From Bolinopsis microptera (lineage: Eukaryota > Ctenophora > Tentaculata > Lobata > Bolinopsidae), in contig NC_087079.1 in NCBI RefSeq assembly GCF_026151205.1, forward strand, positions 11,460,635 through 11,524,634: a stretch of DNA of 64,000 nucleotides, read 5' to 3'. Both the position numbers and the translations under genes were made by a program. Below are positions 25,787 through 37,463 of this stretch, in pieces. Numbering within the stretch: the stretch's first letter is position 1; each line of letters begins with the position of its first letter. Under the pieces are notes generated by a model, which saw only the letters and a program-made list of their open reading frames with translations, was not told the origin of the DNA and searched no databases.

Positions 25787-28700
25787 ATGAATCCCAATGA
25801 GAAGGCACTATCAAACAAGCGAAAAGCAAAGCGTGTCAACTCAGAGCCTGATGCCTTGTCAGCACTTCGTACCAAGGAGAGAATGGCGACAAGTCTCTCT
25901 GAAGGGAGTAATCAGGAGTCAGATTCTCAAAACCCCGGTTAGTAAGGGAATAATCAGGAGTCGGATTCTCAAAACCCCGGTTAGTAAGGGAATAATCAGG
26001 AGTCAGATTCTCAAAACCCCGGTTAGTTAGGGAGTAATTAGGAGTCAGATTCTCAAAACCCCGGTTAGTTAGGGAGTAATCAGGAGTCAGATTCTCAAAA
26101 CCCCGGTTAGTAAGGGAGTAATCAGGAGTCAGGTATAATTATTATAATTATTATAATTATTATAATTATTATAATTATTATAATTATTATAATTATTATA
26201 ATTATTATAATTATTATAATTATTATAATTATTATAATTATTATAATTATTATAATTATTATAATTATTATAATTATTATAATTATTATAATTATTATAA
26301 TTATTATAATTATTATAATTATTATAATTATTATAATTATTATAATTATTATAATTATTATAATTATTATAATTATTATAATTATTATAATTATTATAAT
26401 TATTATAATTATTATAATTATTATAACTAACAGGTATCATGACGCGGATAAAGGGACTAAAGAGTGACATAATGAAGAGGGTGAGCAGAGTTATGTCAGA
26501 TGAGGATATGAGGAATTTACGGACTATCAGAAGCAAACTTTCACACATCGAGGAACCCCAAAATTCAGCAGGTAGGGGTTGAGTTGTAATTCTGTGCCAC
26601 TTCTTTGATGTAGGTATGTTCAGAACTGGTTCGGAAATTCGTCGTCAATATGACCATTTCGCCCATGAAAAATTTACCGTGGAAATTATAGTGCACTGGT
26701 CGACAATAAGATCAGCCTTGTAAAGATTTAAATCCAAGCGTTAAAAAATATCTGGCAATTGTAATAATACCTTTTTTCAAAATTAAGGATGGTTGATACC
26801 TGGTGAAAGACTTGTTAAGAATTTGAAAATATCAGATAATTGCGTGGCCACAAACTTAAATTTAGTTACTGACACTTGCCCTGAACCGTAACGAACAATG
26901 AACATCATTGTTCATCCTCCACAACAACACAAGGCTTCAGTTACCGTTTCCTTGGCTGAACGTAGTAATTAATAATAACAATATCACATAATAATAATAA
27001 TCTCATGTTTAGTTATATTAACCTAACCATTATAACTTTAATTATTGATTAAGTAATTATAACCATGTTCTTTGTCCTACTCAGATTGTAGTTTAAGTTT
27101 TTAGTGTACTCACTCAGTTTAGTCCATTCGTTTGTGTTAGAGCCGTGCCGTGTACACAGTGCTCCTTTTTGTAACTGTACTTTTCACTTTAATGTGAGTT
27201 GGAGTTGTTACCGTTAAATTAGTGATTAAACGAGCTTGTGTTCTGGAGTCGCTTCAGGAAAATAAATTGTTTTATTTCACATTTGGCACTTGTTCTTTTA
27301 CATGCTGGCATATTCCTTATTGTAAATTGGGTTCGTAAATTATCCAATCAAGATGAGGTTAAAAAAGAAAAAACCTCCTCCAAAGAAAAATCCTCTTCCA
27401 CAGAAAATTCGAAGGAAATGTTAGTCGACATTGGGTGGAGAGATGAACCATATTTGTTTTGATATGACGTGACAGTGATTCTGGGTTTTGATTGGCAAAT
27501 GCTGGTAGCTGATTCGTTAATCACTGTCACATTTCAGCAAAAATGTGGTTTACTTCTCTACCGATATGAAATCTTTTTAAAATGGTGTGAGTACAACTCA
27601 CAGATACCGTACTCACTTGTAGAGTATAGATCTGCTATGATTTAGATACCCACAATTTCTTATCACATTTATAAGAACATATTATATATTATGAACATGT
27701 TCATTTTTCACAGAAGCAAATCCCAATTTATCACTAGGTTATTAAATAGAAATCGGATGAAGGGGAGCGAGAAATTTTGACACAAATGACGTCACACCGG
27801 TAGATATAAATCGAAAACGCAGCGCTTTATCACGTATAGTACTAGGTATACATTATAGTGTGAGATGAGCTTGAAATGGCCCCGATACAGCCGTTGAGCC
27901 GTGAGCCTGTAGAAGGCCTGTAAAAGGCCATCATACAATCTTTACACGGCCATCACTCTGCTTCAAGATAAAGGGGGTGAGAGAGGGACAAGAATTAGGG
28001 AGAGAAAATTGATTCTGTGTATGTTCTTAGAGTCTTAGGTAGCGCAAATAAGAGATTTTATAAAATACCCACTGCAGTAATGATCAGGAGATTGGATCAG
28101 TACTAATTTGAGTACAATCTTATACATAATATTATGAGAATATGTCACAACATAACCGCGACTTGCAGCGACTGTATCCCCTAAATACTGATTGTCGTAT
28201 TTTACAACGAAGGAGTATAATTGTATGTACTTTAACACTGCATTGACACTTTACACGTATCACTTAATCTGCTCTTATAGCCGATAAATCAGTTGTTGCC
28301 TCCTCAGTATTCAGTAAAATCAGCTTTATTGACATCATGTGTATACTGTATACTTTATAGACAACTTACCTATGAACTTATTAAGAGGTTTAGAAGTGGG
28401 CATCTTCACGGCCATCACGCAATCTGCGGACCACCTCTTTGGCTGCACCAGTCAGGCAACTGGAACAAATTTAAAAAACGAGTACACAAGTACAAAACAT
28501 CTGAAACACCCTATATCATTCTACTTGTCTTCTTTTACAGCAGTCCAAGAGGTCCAAGACCCGAATCAGAAGCAGAAGAAGAGCGATCAGTCACTGCACG
28601 ATGTGTATAAACAGCTGTATATTAGACAGATAACCAGTGTTGCCCCTCCAACTAACGCTTCACATGGTGAATTATAGCATTTTTTGTTAATTTAATTAAT

Positions 28701-29018
28701 TTTTACTAATTTATTCAAATTTTCTAATCATTTGATTGTTCTTGTGTTTTTATACTGAACATATATGCCCGTTTATTGTTTAACGATTTAATATAGGCAG
28801 CTGCAATGTACAACTTCATAAGATACAGTGTACTGACTAAGTGCACTGGCTCAATGCACGACCAGAGCCCCCAAATGCGGTTGTTGTTTTATTTTTATGT
28901 AATTTTACAAATATGCAACAACCATCAATTGTTATCATTTCAGTTTTAAAAGTAACAGACGAACAATTGACCGATGTGAAAAGGAAAGCATTTGAAGTGC
29001 CCAAAACAAGGATAACTG
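25787..29018 (+). CDS. Four-exon coding series, probable 5' part of the RIM transcript or a separate gene
   Basis: Exons 25787-25937, 26434-26571, 28541-28666 and 28944-29018 join in a continuous frame. Every junction is phase 1, with clear AG/GT sites (CCCG/GTTAGT, AACAG, TTTTACAG, ATTTCAG). ATG 25787 lies in an exon whose acceptor is at 25747, and a 5-codon upstream ORF (25773) overlaps the start. The 163 residues are charged, rich in Lys, Glu, Ser and Gln, and probably helical or disordered (MTRIKGLKSDIMKRVSRVM in exon 2). No Rab-binding zinc finger of the kind found at the RIM N-terminus was seen. The last exon ends in phase 1, which fits the phase-1 proline-rich exons at 44974 and 48331, so a 16-kb intron is possible. 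Assignment to RIM is inference. The third acceptor is CAGCAG, allowing a one-residue alternative. Confidence 0.6.
25908..26132 (+). repeat. 42-bp tandem repeat covering an exon end and its donor
   Basis: The last 30 coding bases of exon 1 plus CCCG/GTTAGTAA are repeated about five times (starts near 25908, 25950, 25992, 26034, 26076). Every copy retains a usable-looking donor. Reading through any donor reaches TAG TAA in frame, so only the first donor yields a continuing protein. Confidence 0.9.
26134..26425. repeat. 9-bp ATTATAATT array
   Basis: About 32 near-perfect copies fill most of intron 1 of the 25.8-kb gene and end just before its acceptor at 26433. The Asn/Tyr open frame on the minus strand is an artefact. 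Confidence 0.96.
26572..28540. other. Intron 2 of the 25.8-kb gene
   Basis: Holds no proven exon. An open frame at 27238-27462 reads as a hydrophobic stretch followed by a Lys/Ser/Glu-rich tail. Its tail could be a phase-1 alternative last exon after the sequence CAATCAAG (about 27352-27462), but the evidence is weak. GTGACAGTGATT and its inverted copy lie at about 27469-27480 and 27519-27530. Confidence 0.4.
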
Positions 29019-29426
29019 GTAGGTCATTGATTTTTAGCTAACATTTGGGTTCGTTGGGGACGGACTCGAGGACGCACTTTTATACTTGGATCACATTCTA
29101 TTACGTGAGACTTTTTCTGGTCTTTTCGGACATAATGAACTTTTCAAAAATGTGGTAAAGGTTTTAATTGTTAAAGATTAGCTCATATTAACTTCCCCAG
29201 ATTTGTGCAGTTTGATTGCATTGTTCTTGGAAATGAAATTGTATAAAAAGTTTCGTGCATAACACTCCATATTTGGCCAAATTGGAATAATTTCGTCTAA
29301 AATCCCTCTGGAAAGCTAGTTTCCTTATTTTGTTTTGGAACGCGCAGAACGTTAGAAATATCCAAAAGTTGGTAACAGTGCTTATGCTCACAGTGGAAAA
29401 TATCTGGATTTTATTCTTGCATAAAA

Positions 29427-29597
29427 GCGATAATGCAATTATCGCGTGTTTATCGCCCAATATGCGATTATCGCGTGTTTATCGCCTAACATGCGATTAT
29501 TGCGCACGATTATCGCCTAACATTGGCGATTATCGCTAAATGCACGATAATCGCCATTAAATAGTGATAATCGCTAAAATCTGCGATGATAATGCAA
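29427..29597. repeat. Left subterminal GCGATWATCGC array
   Basis: About nine full or partial copies of the palindrome GCGATTATCGC/GCGATAATCGC, spaced 10-25 bp apart with short GTGTTTATCGCC-type links. The copies mirror the right-hand array, as expected for transposase or accessory-protein binding sites near transposon ends. Confidence 0.85.
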
Positions 29598-30549
29598 TAG
29601 TGAAATGATGAGTTAATTTTGACATACTGTGAGTCATATACTGCATCAACATTCAACACTGCACTGAATCAAAATTATGGTTGAACAGCAATAAAAAATA
29701 TTATATTTGATATATATATTAAACCTTGTGCCTGACGCCGCGCGCAGCGGATCCTGCATTTTCATTTTGAGTTTGACCCTGGCCTCACAATTACATTTTA
29801 CAATCAAACTATAACCTTCAAAGGCGAAAGTAAACACAAGCATCAACATTTCATATTTCCAATTTCATTCCTCTTCCCCCTGTTTAACGGACGCAAACGC
29901 TATTTACGAATGACCCCTGGGCCCCTACGACAAACCCGAAACCATAAACATAAACTTCTATTCAATTTGTAATTCGAAAATTATCTCATAATTCCGTTAT
30001 GGAAATAAATCGTATACATGAATAAGAATCTGAATCAATACATATTGTTCATTCTGTCTGCCGATGGCAATTATATCAATATTATATTCAAATAGTACAC
30101 GGAGTTCATTACTGCATTTCAAGTTTGACACGCGCGGTGAGCCGCGCACTTTTGTTGGATTTGAACTATACGAAAATCAAATTATGAATCGAGCGCTACT
30201 AGGGCGCTCACTTAGCGCTTAGTTACCAGCCAACTTTACTTGTTATGATTTGTACCTCTTAGTGTGACCTGGATCAGAATATTTTCTTCGACTTCAGTTT
30301 TCAAAAGTGAGAGTGCTTGGATCGAATATAGATATATCTCTGTAAGAGTGTATAAGATGTTACAACTTACACACGTGCGGTAATCGGTATCATGTCACCA
30401 AGTGACTTGTCTATTGTCGTTACCAATGGCCACACTATTCACCTAATACCGTAATCTGCTTGACAGCTCGATCGAATTAAATGATTGCATTTGTTGTTAT
30501 AAAGAACGAAATTAAGCACGTTCATATCGATTATCACATTAGTGAGAAC
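29598..30549. promoter_or_regulatory. 5' non-coding region of the transposon, probable promoter
   Basis: About 950 bp lie between the left array and the first ATG. No ORF is supported. GCGCGC-containing patches occur at about 29738 and 30132. It must hold the promoter of the element's genes, but no specific element can be named. Confidence 0.35.
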
Positions 30550-32288
30550 ATGAGTGGAAGCAGGACAGAAATGTTCGCAGGGTTAACTGTAACACGACAG
30601 TTAAGACCACTTGGTTCCGATGGCTTCCGCAGGAGATGTTGGTTGTAAGTTATTATACATCGAACTTGTTTGTTTCCTCTTACCTACATTTTTGCTGACT
30701 CGACCTGCAATCTGCACGAGTTGTAAGTGAAATTATATAAATCTTCTAATTGTAGGTATATTAAAGTATATTAAAATGTAGGATTTTTTCCGATTTTGAC
30801 CCGGGGATATACTTTAATATACTTTAATATGGTTGGCCCCCCCCCCCCCCCCCAAATTTTACTCTTCAGGCACATGAGAGCCAGGTTCCCTACTCTCGAA
30901 GCGGTTCCCGAAATAAAACGAGCTGTGGCACGTTTCTGCCATATCGAGGGTAAATAAGTTTTTATCACTTGCCATTGCCTCACTTCTTATTAGGAACTAG
31001 AGAAGTTCTCGCAAAACATCATGGCTTAACAAATGACAACTCTGATCGATATATCTTTTGTAAAAATCGTTCTTTAATCATTAAGGAGATGAATACATTT
31101 CAGAAAGTGGCGTACACTCTGATTGGGTGAGGGAGGTCCAGCTACGATATAAGAAATATGCTGTTGACAAGAAATGCAAGAGGAAGGGGGCAGCAGTGAA
31201 GCAGAGAGCAGCATCGGATCATCCCCCAGTTACTGCTGCTGGTACCCAGACAGATCCACTGCACGCATTGCACTGCAAGGTAAGCTGCACCTGTATCACA
31301 TATGAACAATCAAATTTCATCTGTCATGATATGAGATCCACTGAATCCCTGTTGAAACAAAGCTGTTAAAATAGTGATATTCAGGATTGTGTGACCAATG
31401 CCATGCGGCATGTCCTGGACGAAAAGGCGGCGGAAATTGCGGAGATGAGGACCAATCTCCTCCTCCACCAAGCACCCTCTCCGACCCCAGCACCCGTCAG
31501 GTAGCATAGCAGAATAAATATGACCCGGTGTCCAATGTTTTTGAAATGGTTGAAAATCGTCATTTAGTATGCAGTTTAATTCCATTGTAATGTTATTGCC
31601 AGGGTTATGTAATATGTTTGTACCCAGGCTAACAATATTTAGTCAAATTTAAAACTGATATATAACACATCTAAATATTGCAGCAGTATCCTGATCAGAA
31701 CCCCTGACCCCATCCGCTCTCGCTCGCGAACTCCCTCCGTCAGTTCAAATGGGCCAGGGTAAATTTTTAAGCCATAAAAGTAAATGAGTTAATGTATGTG
31801 GTGTTTTGGTAAGTCAACTAGTTATTTTATTGATAAGAAAGGACTCTTATGAAGATTGGCGATGCGTTATATCATTTGTGATGAAATCTTAACACCATAT
31901 TTATTTCAGACCGTCCCGTTCCAGTCACGGTACACCAGTCTGTGCTGTGCAACCACGATCACGGATTAATTCAGCAGCATCCAGGTATTAGGCAGTGAAC
32001 CCCCCTCCTGGCTCTCCCTCCCTGGCCCTCCCTCCCTGGCTCTCCCTCCCTGGCTCTCCCTCCCTGGCCCTCCCTCCCTGGCTCTCCCTCCCTGGCCCTC
32101 CCTCCCTGGCCCTCCCTCCCTGTCCCTGCCTCACTCATTCTAATTTCAGTATCAGTGCGGACAACTGGGGGCCCGAATCTGTCATAGAAGCCAGAGTCCG
32201 CATGGCTGCTGAGAGGAAAAAAAAGGCCTCTCAAAAGAAGCTCACTGCGACTGAGATTTTCCGACAGCGTTGGGGAGGTTCAGTTTAA
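30550..32288 (+). CDS. Transposon gene 1: basic 251-residue accessory protein
   Basis: Seven exons (30550-30644, 30870-30949, 31104-31279, 31385-31500, 31684-31758, 31910-31984, 32150-32288) give a complete ORF of 251 codons plus TAA. Every junction is phase-consistent and every intron has GT/AG. Residues about 15-85 are strongly basic, with FRRRCW and KKCKRKG, and look like a DNA-binding region. Residues about 150-200 are Arg/Ser/Pro-rich (RTPDPIRSRSRTP), and the C-terminus is Lys-rich and helical. The family was not recognised. Its place upstream of a transposase-like gene, between arrays of palindromic sites, suggests the role of TnpA in En/Spm, a subterminal-repeat-binding accessory protein. 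That role is inference. Intron 4 ends in CAGCAG, and intron 6 contains a CCCTCCCTGGCT minisatellite. Confidence 0.75.
32000..32130. repeat. CCCTCCCTGGCT minisatellite in intron 6 of transposon gene 1
   Basis: About ten copies of a 12-bp unit (CTCCCTCCCTGG with CT/CC variants) end about 20 bp before the acceptor of the last exon. They lengthen its polypyrimidine tract. Confidence 0.9.
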
Positions 32289-32457
32289 CTATAAAACTTG
32301 TAAATACACTGAATTTATTATTAATTTTTGAAAAATTATGTGATGTTTGTTCCGTGATACTAACTTTTTTTTGTGACACTAATTCATTAACTCTATTTGT
32401 GATACTAATTTATTAACTAATTTTATGATACCAATTTTGTGACACTAATTTTGATAG

Positions 32458-35400
32458 ACTGTGGGATACTGAAGGGAAAAGAAGCAGTTCTAACGAGCTC
32501 TTCTCAAACACAAGGATATATCTTGTGAACTTGGCTGGTATATATGAAACATTTGACACGGAGTTGTAGAGTGAGCTATGTGCCTCGCCAGGGCTAAAGT
32601 AGTGAATGACCTTGCTGTACGGCAAGTTAAACAAGGATCCTCATCACCACTATCATTAAGCCGCACAAGGAAATAAAAACTCCTGCTGACAGTGTTAAAA
32701 GGAAGCACACTCATGTCTTCAAGGATATAGTAGAGAGCCAGGTATCCTGAATAACGTTATCGGTAATAAGTTAAACTGTATATCACTTCCGCAGTTTGCC
32801 ATCATAGCCATACTGAAACTGAACGAATCCCTACAGGCAATTTAGTTCAATCAACATGAATATTTGCAGGCTGAGTCAAGCTGTTCAAAATCTAATGACT
32901 CTGATATCGAATCAGTGACCAAACGGATCCGAACTGCGGAGTTAACATCACTCTCTAAAGAGCAGCGGGAGTATGTACAGGCGTTGGCTGGCGTTGACTG
33001 TAAGAAACGAATTGATGCTCTTCATGTTGCTATGTTCAAAGCTGAATGTAAGTTGTTAAGAACGATACAAATTGTCATTATCATTACAACTTAGCGGGTG
33101 GAAAAGTTAATTCTTAGTGTGCAATAGATTTCATCGCAATAAATTAAATGCTGACTCAATTTTTAGCTAACACGGGGACAGCCAATGTACGAAACAACCT
33201 GCGGCCACTGCTAAAAAAATATGATATAAAAATGGAATCAGAGAAGGAAATCAAGTCAATGGAAGAATTATACACCGTGAGTGCTCAGTTGAACTCAAAA
33301 CCAATTATATATCATTTTGGTGTCATGGCGTACTAGCATATAGCATAGCACAACCCAGATTTTGAAATATAGAATATATTGTACATCAAAAATTAACATC
33401 ATTCATGTTTTAAGGTGAACTATATGAGTGCAATGGTTTCTCTTTCCCATAAAGCTGCAGCACATGATAAAAATGAAACTAAAAGTGGTGAGCTGTTAGC
33501 AAGACGTACCCCAGTAGCCTACTGTGATGGACAGGAACTGCTAACCAAAACACTTATAACCTTGAAGAATACCGGTATTTCAAATTTCTAGAGATTATAG
33601 AGCTGTTTACAAAAAATTAATTTGATTTAAATAGGTCAAGGTGGGCAGTTCTTTTAGCGGTTTTTATCACATAGTTCATTAACAGCCAGCTGAATTCTAT
33701 ATATTCCAGGCCAGTTAGATGTGGGAACTGACAAAACTATACATGTTAAGCTGTTTGTAGACGCAGACACGAGCTCCACTAAAGTGGCAGTCAATGTGCT
33801 AAACCAGCCTTCGTGTAACAGCTCGTATGCCCACCCAATGCTGGTGTACACCGAAGCTCCGGACCATCGCAGGAACATGGAGGTCATATTTAAGGTATTT
33901 CTTCATGAAATCTAGACTTCAACTTGAGCTTATTTGTATTAACAGTTTACACTTTAAAAACTGGACAGGCATGAGACAGATAACATTACAGGTGGTTAAC
34001 CGGGACCTACCACAGCTCAAGAACTTTGTCTTCTGTGGAGCACATGTGAAGATGATTCTCTGTGCAGACACAAAGGCACTGTGGGCTATGCTGGGTATGG
34101 GCAGCAATGGGACGTTCCCCTGTCCACTGTGCGAGGTACATAAAGACCTGATGCAAGTACCCAGAAGCCAGAGAGCTCTCTGCAAGCCCCGAACTTTTGC
34201 GGGAATTATGCAGAACTTTGATGCTAATATGAGGTACTTATAAACTTATAATACCAGTCATTAACTCGCTGATTGCAGCTCCTTCATTTCACAAAGTACA
34301 AACATTTATCTCGATGTATATTGTATACCATGTATGTATTTCGATAGATGTATACCATTTCTGTAAACTGTTAGTATCGAGTTTTTCCACATCAGAATGA
34401 CTCAGTGTAACCCGAGATCCCAAGCCCAGTTTATGAATGTTGCTTCACGACCCATCACAGACTGTTTCGGGGAGGATTCTGATTATCTCATAAACTGGGT
34501 CGCTGTTCCGTTCTTGCACATAGTAAGTGATCGAAGCTCACAGTTTTTTATTCGAACACCGCTCATGCTGTTCCTGATATGTGGCAAATAGAACTAGGTA
34601 CTAGAATTATTTGACTGATTGTCATGACTCTTGATACTTCCTTTAGAACATCAAAGTCGGGACTTTTCTGTGGACAGAGTACGGTAAACTGTGCGAGGAG
34701 ATAGACTTTGTACTCGCTTGCAATGTGGCAGACGGGTTTCTTCCCAACAGCTACAGCAGTACGACAGACTTTGGAGCCATGATTCTGCGCATCGAACAAG
34801 GTAATGTAGATTCATCGATGAATGTATCACTTCATTATTGAAAAATTGGAGGCTTTGCAAACTGATATATAATGAGTTGAAGAAAATAAGTGTGGCACTG
34901 TACATTTTAGGTAACCGTGTGGCCTCGAAGTGCAACAGTGGGCCCCTTTCCTCGAAGTATGAGCAATATTTGAGGGGCATCAATGTCACTCCTGAGGCAT
35001 ACCATGGTGTGTCCCTGACCGGCGTGAGAGCAGGATATTTGGTTAAAGCCAATCACACTCAATTTTGGACAGACCACTTCTATAAAAACGAGTAAGTTCT
35101 GTGAGATCAGTGCGATTTAACTCATGTTACTAATGGTTGTCGTTTATAGTGAAATAACTACCACTTTTTACTTGTGATTGAAGGCTAAAATTCTGTATTG
35201 ATAACGAGCTTCTGTGACTGACCGATTCTGTGTTGACAGGAAGATAAGACCACAGGACAAGTTGCACTTTCAGCAACGGCTCCTTGCACTGGATCGCATT
35301 AAGTCCTCGTATAGAGATCTCTTAGTTCTCGGTGGCAAAAGTGGGAAAGTGAAGAGTCCCCGTGAGATCGAAACTCTTGTCAAGGCCAGGGACCTCTTCT

Positions 35401-35992
35401 TGGCAGAGTACCGAAAGTTTGGTCAGTCCACATCGGTGAAGGTATTGTTGTTATCTCTTATAGCTTTACCTGTTGTCTCCAACCCCTAAATAGCCTGGAA
35501 GAAAGTTATTTTCATGACATATTTATAAGAAACTCCGGCCCAACCGAACTCTTAAAATTGCAACATCATTTCAACACCACCTCCACCAGATACATCTCCT
35601 TGAAGACCACTTTTTGGAGCAGATACAGCTCTGGGGGATGTTTTCTGGATCTTTCAATGAGCAAGGTGGTGAGAGTACTCACTCCCTTTTTAAGAATCAC
35701 GAACACATGACAAGTAAGAAATAACTTGGGCTTTTAGAATTAATTGAGTTTGAGATCAAATTTTGATTTCCACACGTTGAATAGTAGTGTGTAAGGGGTC
35801 GTTCATATATTACTTAACCATCGAAGGTGAGGGGGAGTACATAATATGTGGACGACCACCACTTTAATACAGAAATGTAAGCAACATAAATTTTCAGACC
35901 ATGTTCGTAATGACGAAGACCGAGTTGTGAAAAAGTGCGAGCTAGCAACACGGAAATACCTGTTGAAAGTGAAATCCAAGCTGTGTGACTGA
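32458..35992 (+). CDS. Transposon gene 2: DDE-type transposase-like protein
   Basis: Exons: 32458-32524, 32592-32741, 32870-33047, 33167-33276, 33415-33574, 33710-33894, 33929-34233, 34396-34522, 34647-34800, 34911-35091, 35240-35441, 35590-35713 and 35898-35992 (stop TGA). From 32870 to the end, 11 exons join in frame over 606 residues. The product resembles RNase H-fold transposases: FVDADTSST is a possible first Asp, ADTKALWAMLGMG followed by CPLC is a second Asp with the usual Cys pair, and LLEDH followed by EQGGESTHS fits the Glu region. I infer it is the transposase of this element. The exon at 32592 has an in-frame TAA (32674) that one extra base just before it would remove. This also corrects the phase into the next exon, so the copy seems to carry a 1-nt deletion there. 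No ATG is found in frame at the 5' end. The acceptor at 33928 is weak. Confidence 0.7.
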
Positions 35993-37236
35993 AATGGGTC
36001 AATCATGATGGATTTAGTGTTTGGGACAATCTGCTATATGCCTAAAATTGAAAGATTGTTAATTTGGTGATGCTTCACCCTCTGTTCATATTTTCTACTT
36101 GATCAATAATGATATTCGCCACATATTATGTAAAACGCCGCTTATGTTTTGCCATTAAAATTTTTTCGTTATAGTAGTGACTGCGACTGAAACCGCGCAT
36201 CACGCAAGTTTTTGTCGCCGCGCGAGGGTGATTCAATTTTGTCCACTTCGCCATAATTCTCAGAGGATGTAATTTGACGAGTGCGGGACAATTTTGAGCG
36301 CAAGGAATCACTTGAATCGAAGATAACGATTGAGCTGACAATTTCTCCGGTAAAAATTAGACCTTAGATAACTGAATTGGGATGACATCGGAAATAACTC
36401 TGATGCGAGCAGGAATACACTATGTCATACTCATAGCAGTAATACTTAGACGTGAATATTAATATCCGATGGATCAAATTAGTGTATATGTTATCATTAT
36501 TATATATATAAAGTGTGCCTCACTGGGGCACCCTTAAGTAACAGTTCCAGCTCGATAGGCCTCGTAACCGGGATGGATAGAGACAAACGAAATACATCAT
36601 CTCGTCACAAGCAATCAGATCTAAGTTAAACGATAAGGCCAGGACATACTATGAGCATTGAATTAACTGTCAAAATGGTAACCTGAGCCCTAGAGGTGAT
36701 CACATGCTATAAGCCTAACGGAAAAGTATTCTAAAAATATAAATCTAATCGTTAAGTTAAACACATTTGAAAGCGGCTGTCAGATAATATAAACGGTTCG
36801 GGATGATGGCTGTCGAGGTTCGGGCATGACGCGCCCGGCCGCACAATAAGCGGTGACTAGGGAAGTCACAACAAAAAGTCCCCTCTCAGTCTAATCTGAG
36901 CTCTCGATATTTTGGAAGAATTCTGGATTCTAGCTAGAAATAGGTAAATTAGTCAACGAACATGAGATGAATCATATATTAACTTAAAGATGAAAACCCG
37001 CTAATCAACGTTGACCAAAATTAAATTATGTGGGCTTACAATTGAATCATATAGAGTAACTATTTGATCATTTGACGTAGCCATTTTGTCAACGCAGCAT
37101 TTTGTCAATTTGTCAACTCTAAATATTCGACTGCTGTTAATCTTTTAACTTTAATTATAAACTTATGTTACCACTGAAAATCTGAAATGGCTCCAGTAGA
37201 TCTGTAGATGTGGCAGCTAGGTTCTCGTTATATACT
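35993..37236. other. 3' non-coding part of the transposon
   Basis: About 1.24 kb with no supported ORF. TATATATATAAAG at about 36500 and GC-rich patches at about 36200-36230 and 36830-36850 stand out. It lies between the transposase stop and the right-hand array. Confidence 0.45.
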
Positions 37237-37416
37237 GCGATAATCGCAAATTGAGGCGACAATCGCACGATAATCGCATAATGAGGCGATTATCGCACAA
37301 GGGGGGGGCGATAATCGCAAAATGAGGCGATAACCGCGCGATAATCGCAAAATGAGGCGATAATCGCACAAGGAGTCGATTATCGCGCGATAATCGCGAG
37401 GGAGTGCGATTATCGC
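37237..37416. repeat. Right subterminal GCGATWATCGC array
   Basis: About twelve copies of the palindrome, regularly spaced with AAATGAGGC or ACAAGG links, end about 45 bp before the right terminus. Unit spacing is tighter and more regular than on the left. A G8 run sits inside (about 37302-37309). Confidence 0.87.
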
Positions 37417-37463
37417 TGCAAAAATAAAATCTGCGAAATGGCCAACATTTTCCACTGTGTGCT

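Larger units (their letters stand above)
29389..37459 (+). mobile_element. 8.07-kb two-gene DNA transposon with CMC/Chapaev-like ends
   Basis: The left end reads CACAGTGGAAAATAT and the right end, in reverse complement, CACAGTGGAAAATGT. Immediately outside both is TGCT (29385-29388 and 37460-37463), an exact 4-bp target duplication. Further in, both ends share GATTTTATT(C/T)TTGCA and then arrays of GCGATWATCGC palindromes (29427-29597 and 37237-37416). Between the arrays are two spliced + strand genes (30550-32288 and about 32458-35992). CAC termini, a 4-bp TSD and many short subterminal repeats match the CACTA/Mirage/Chapaev group, Chapaev in particular. The assignment rests on ends and architecture, since the transposase family could not be searched. 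The element sits 370 bp downstream of the exon ending at 29018, in the presumed RIM intron. Confidence 0.8.

Noticed and set aside
27238-27462. 74-residue ORF with hydrophobic start and Lys/Ser tail
   Set aside because: No homologue recognised and no conserved structure; kept only as a remark on the intron.
36830-36900. GC-rich patch resembling an rRNA-like fragment
   Set aside because: No convincing match to a conserved rRNA segment could be recalled or folded by eye.
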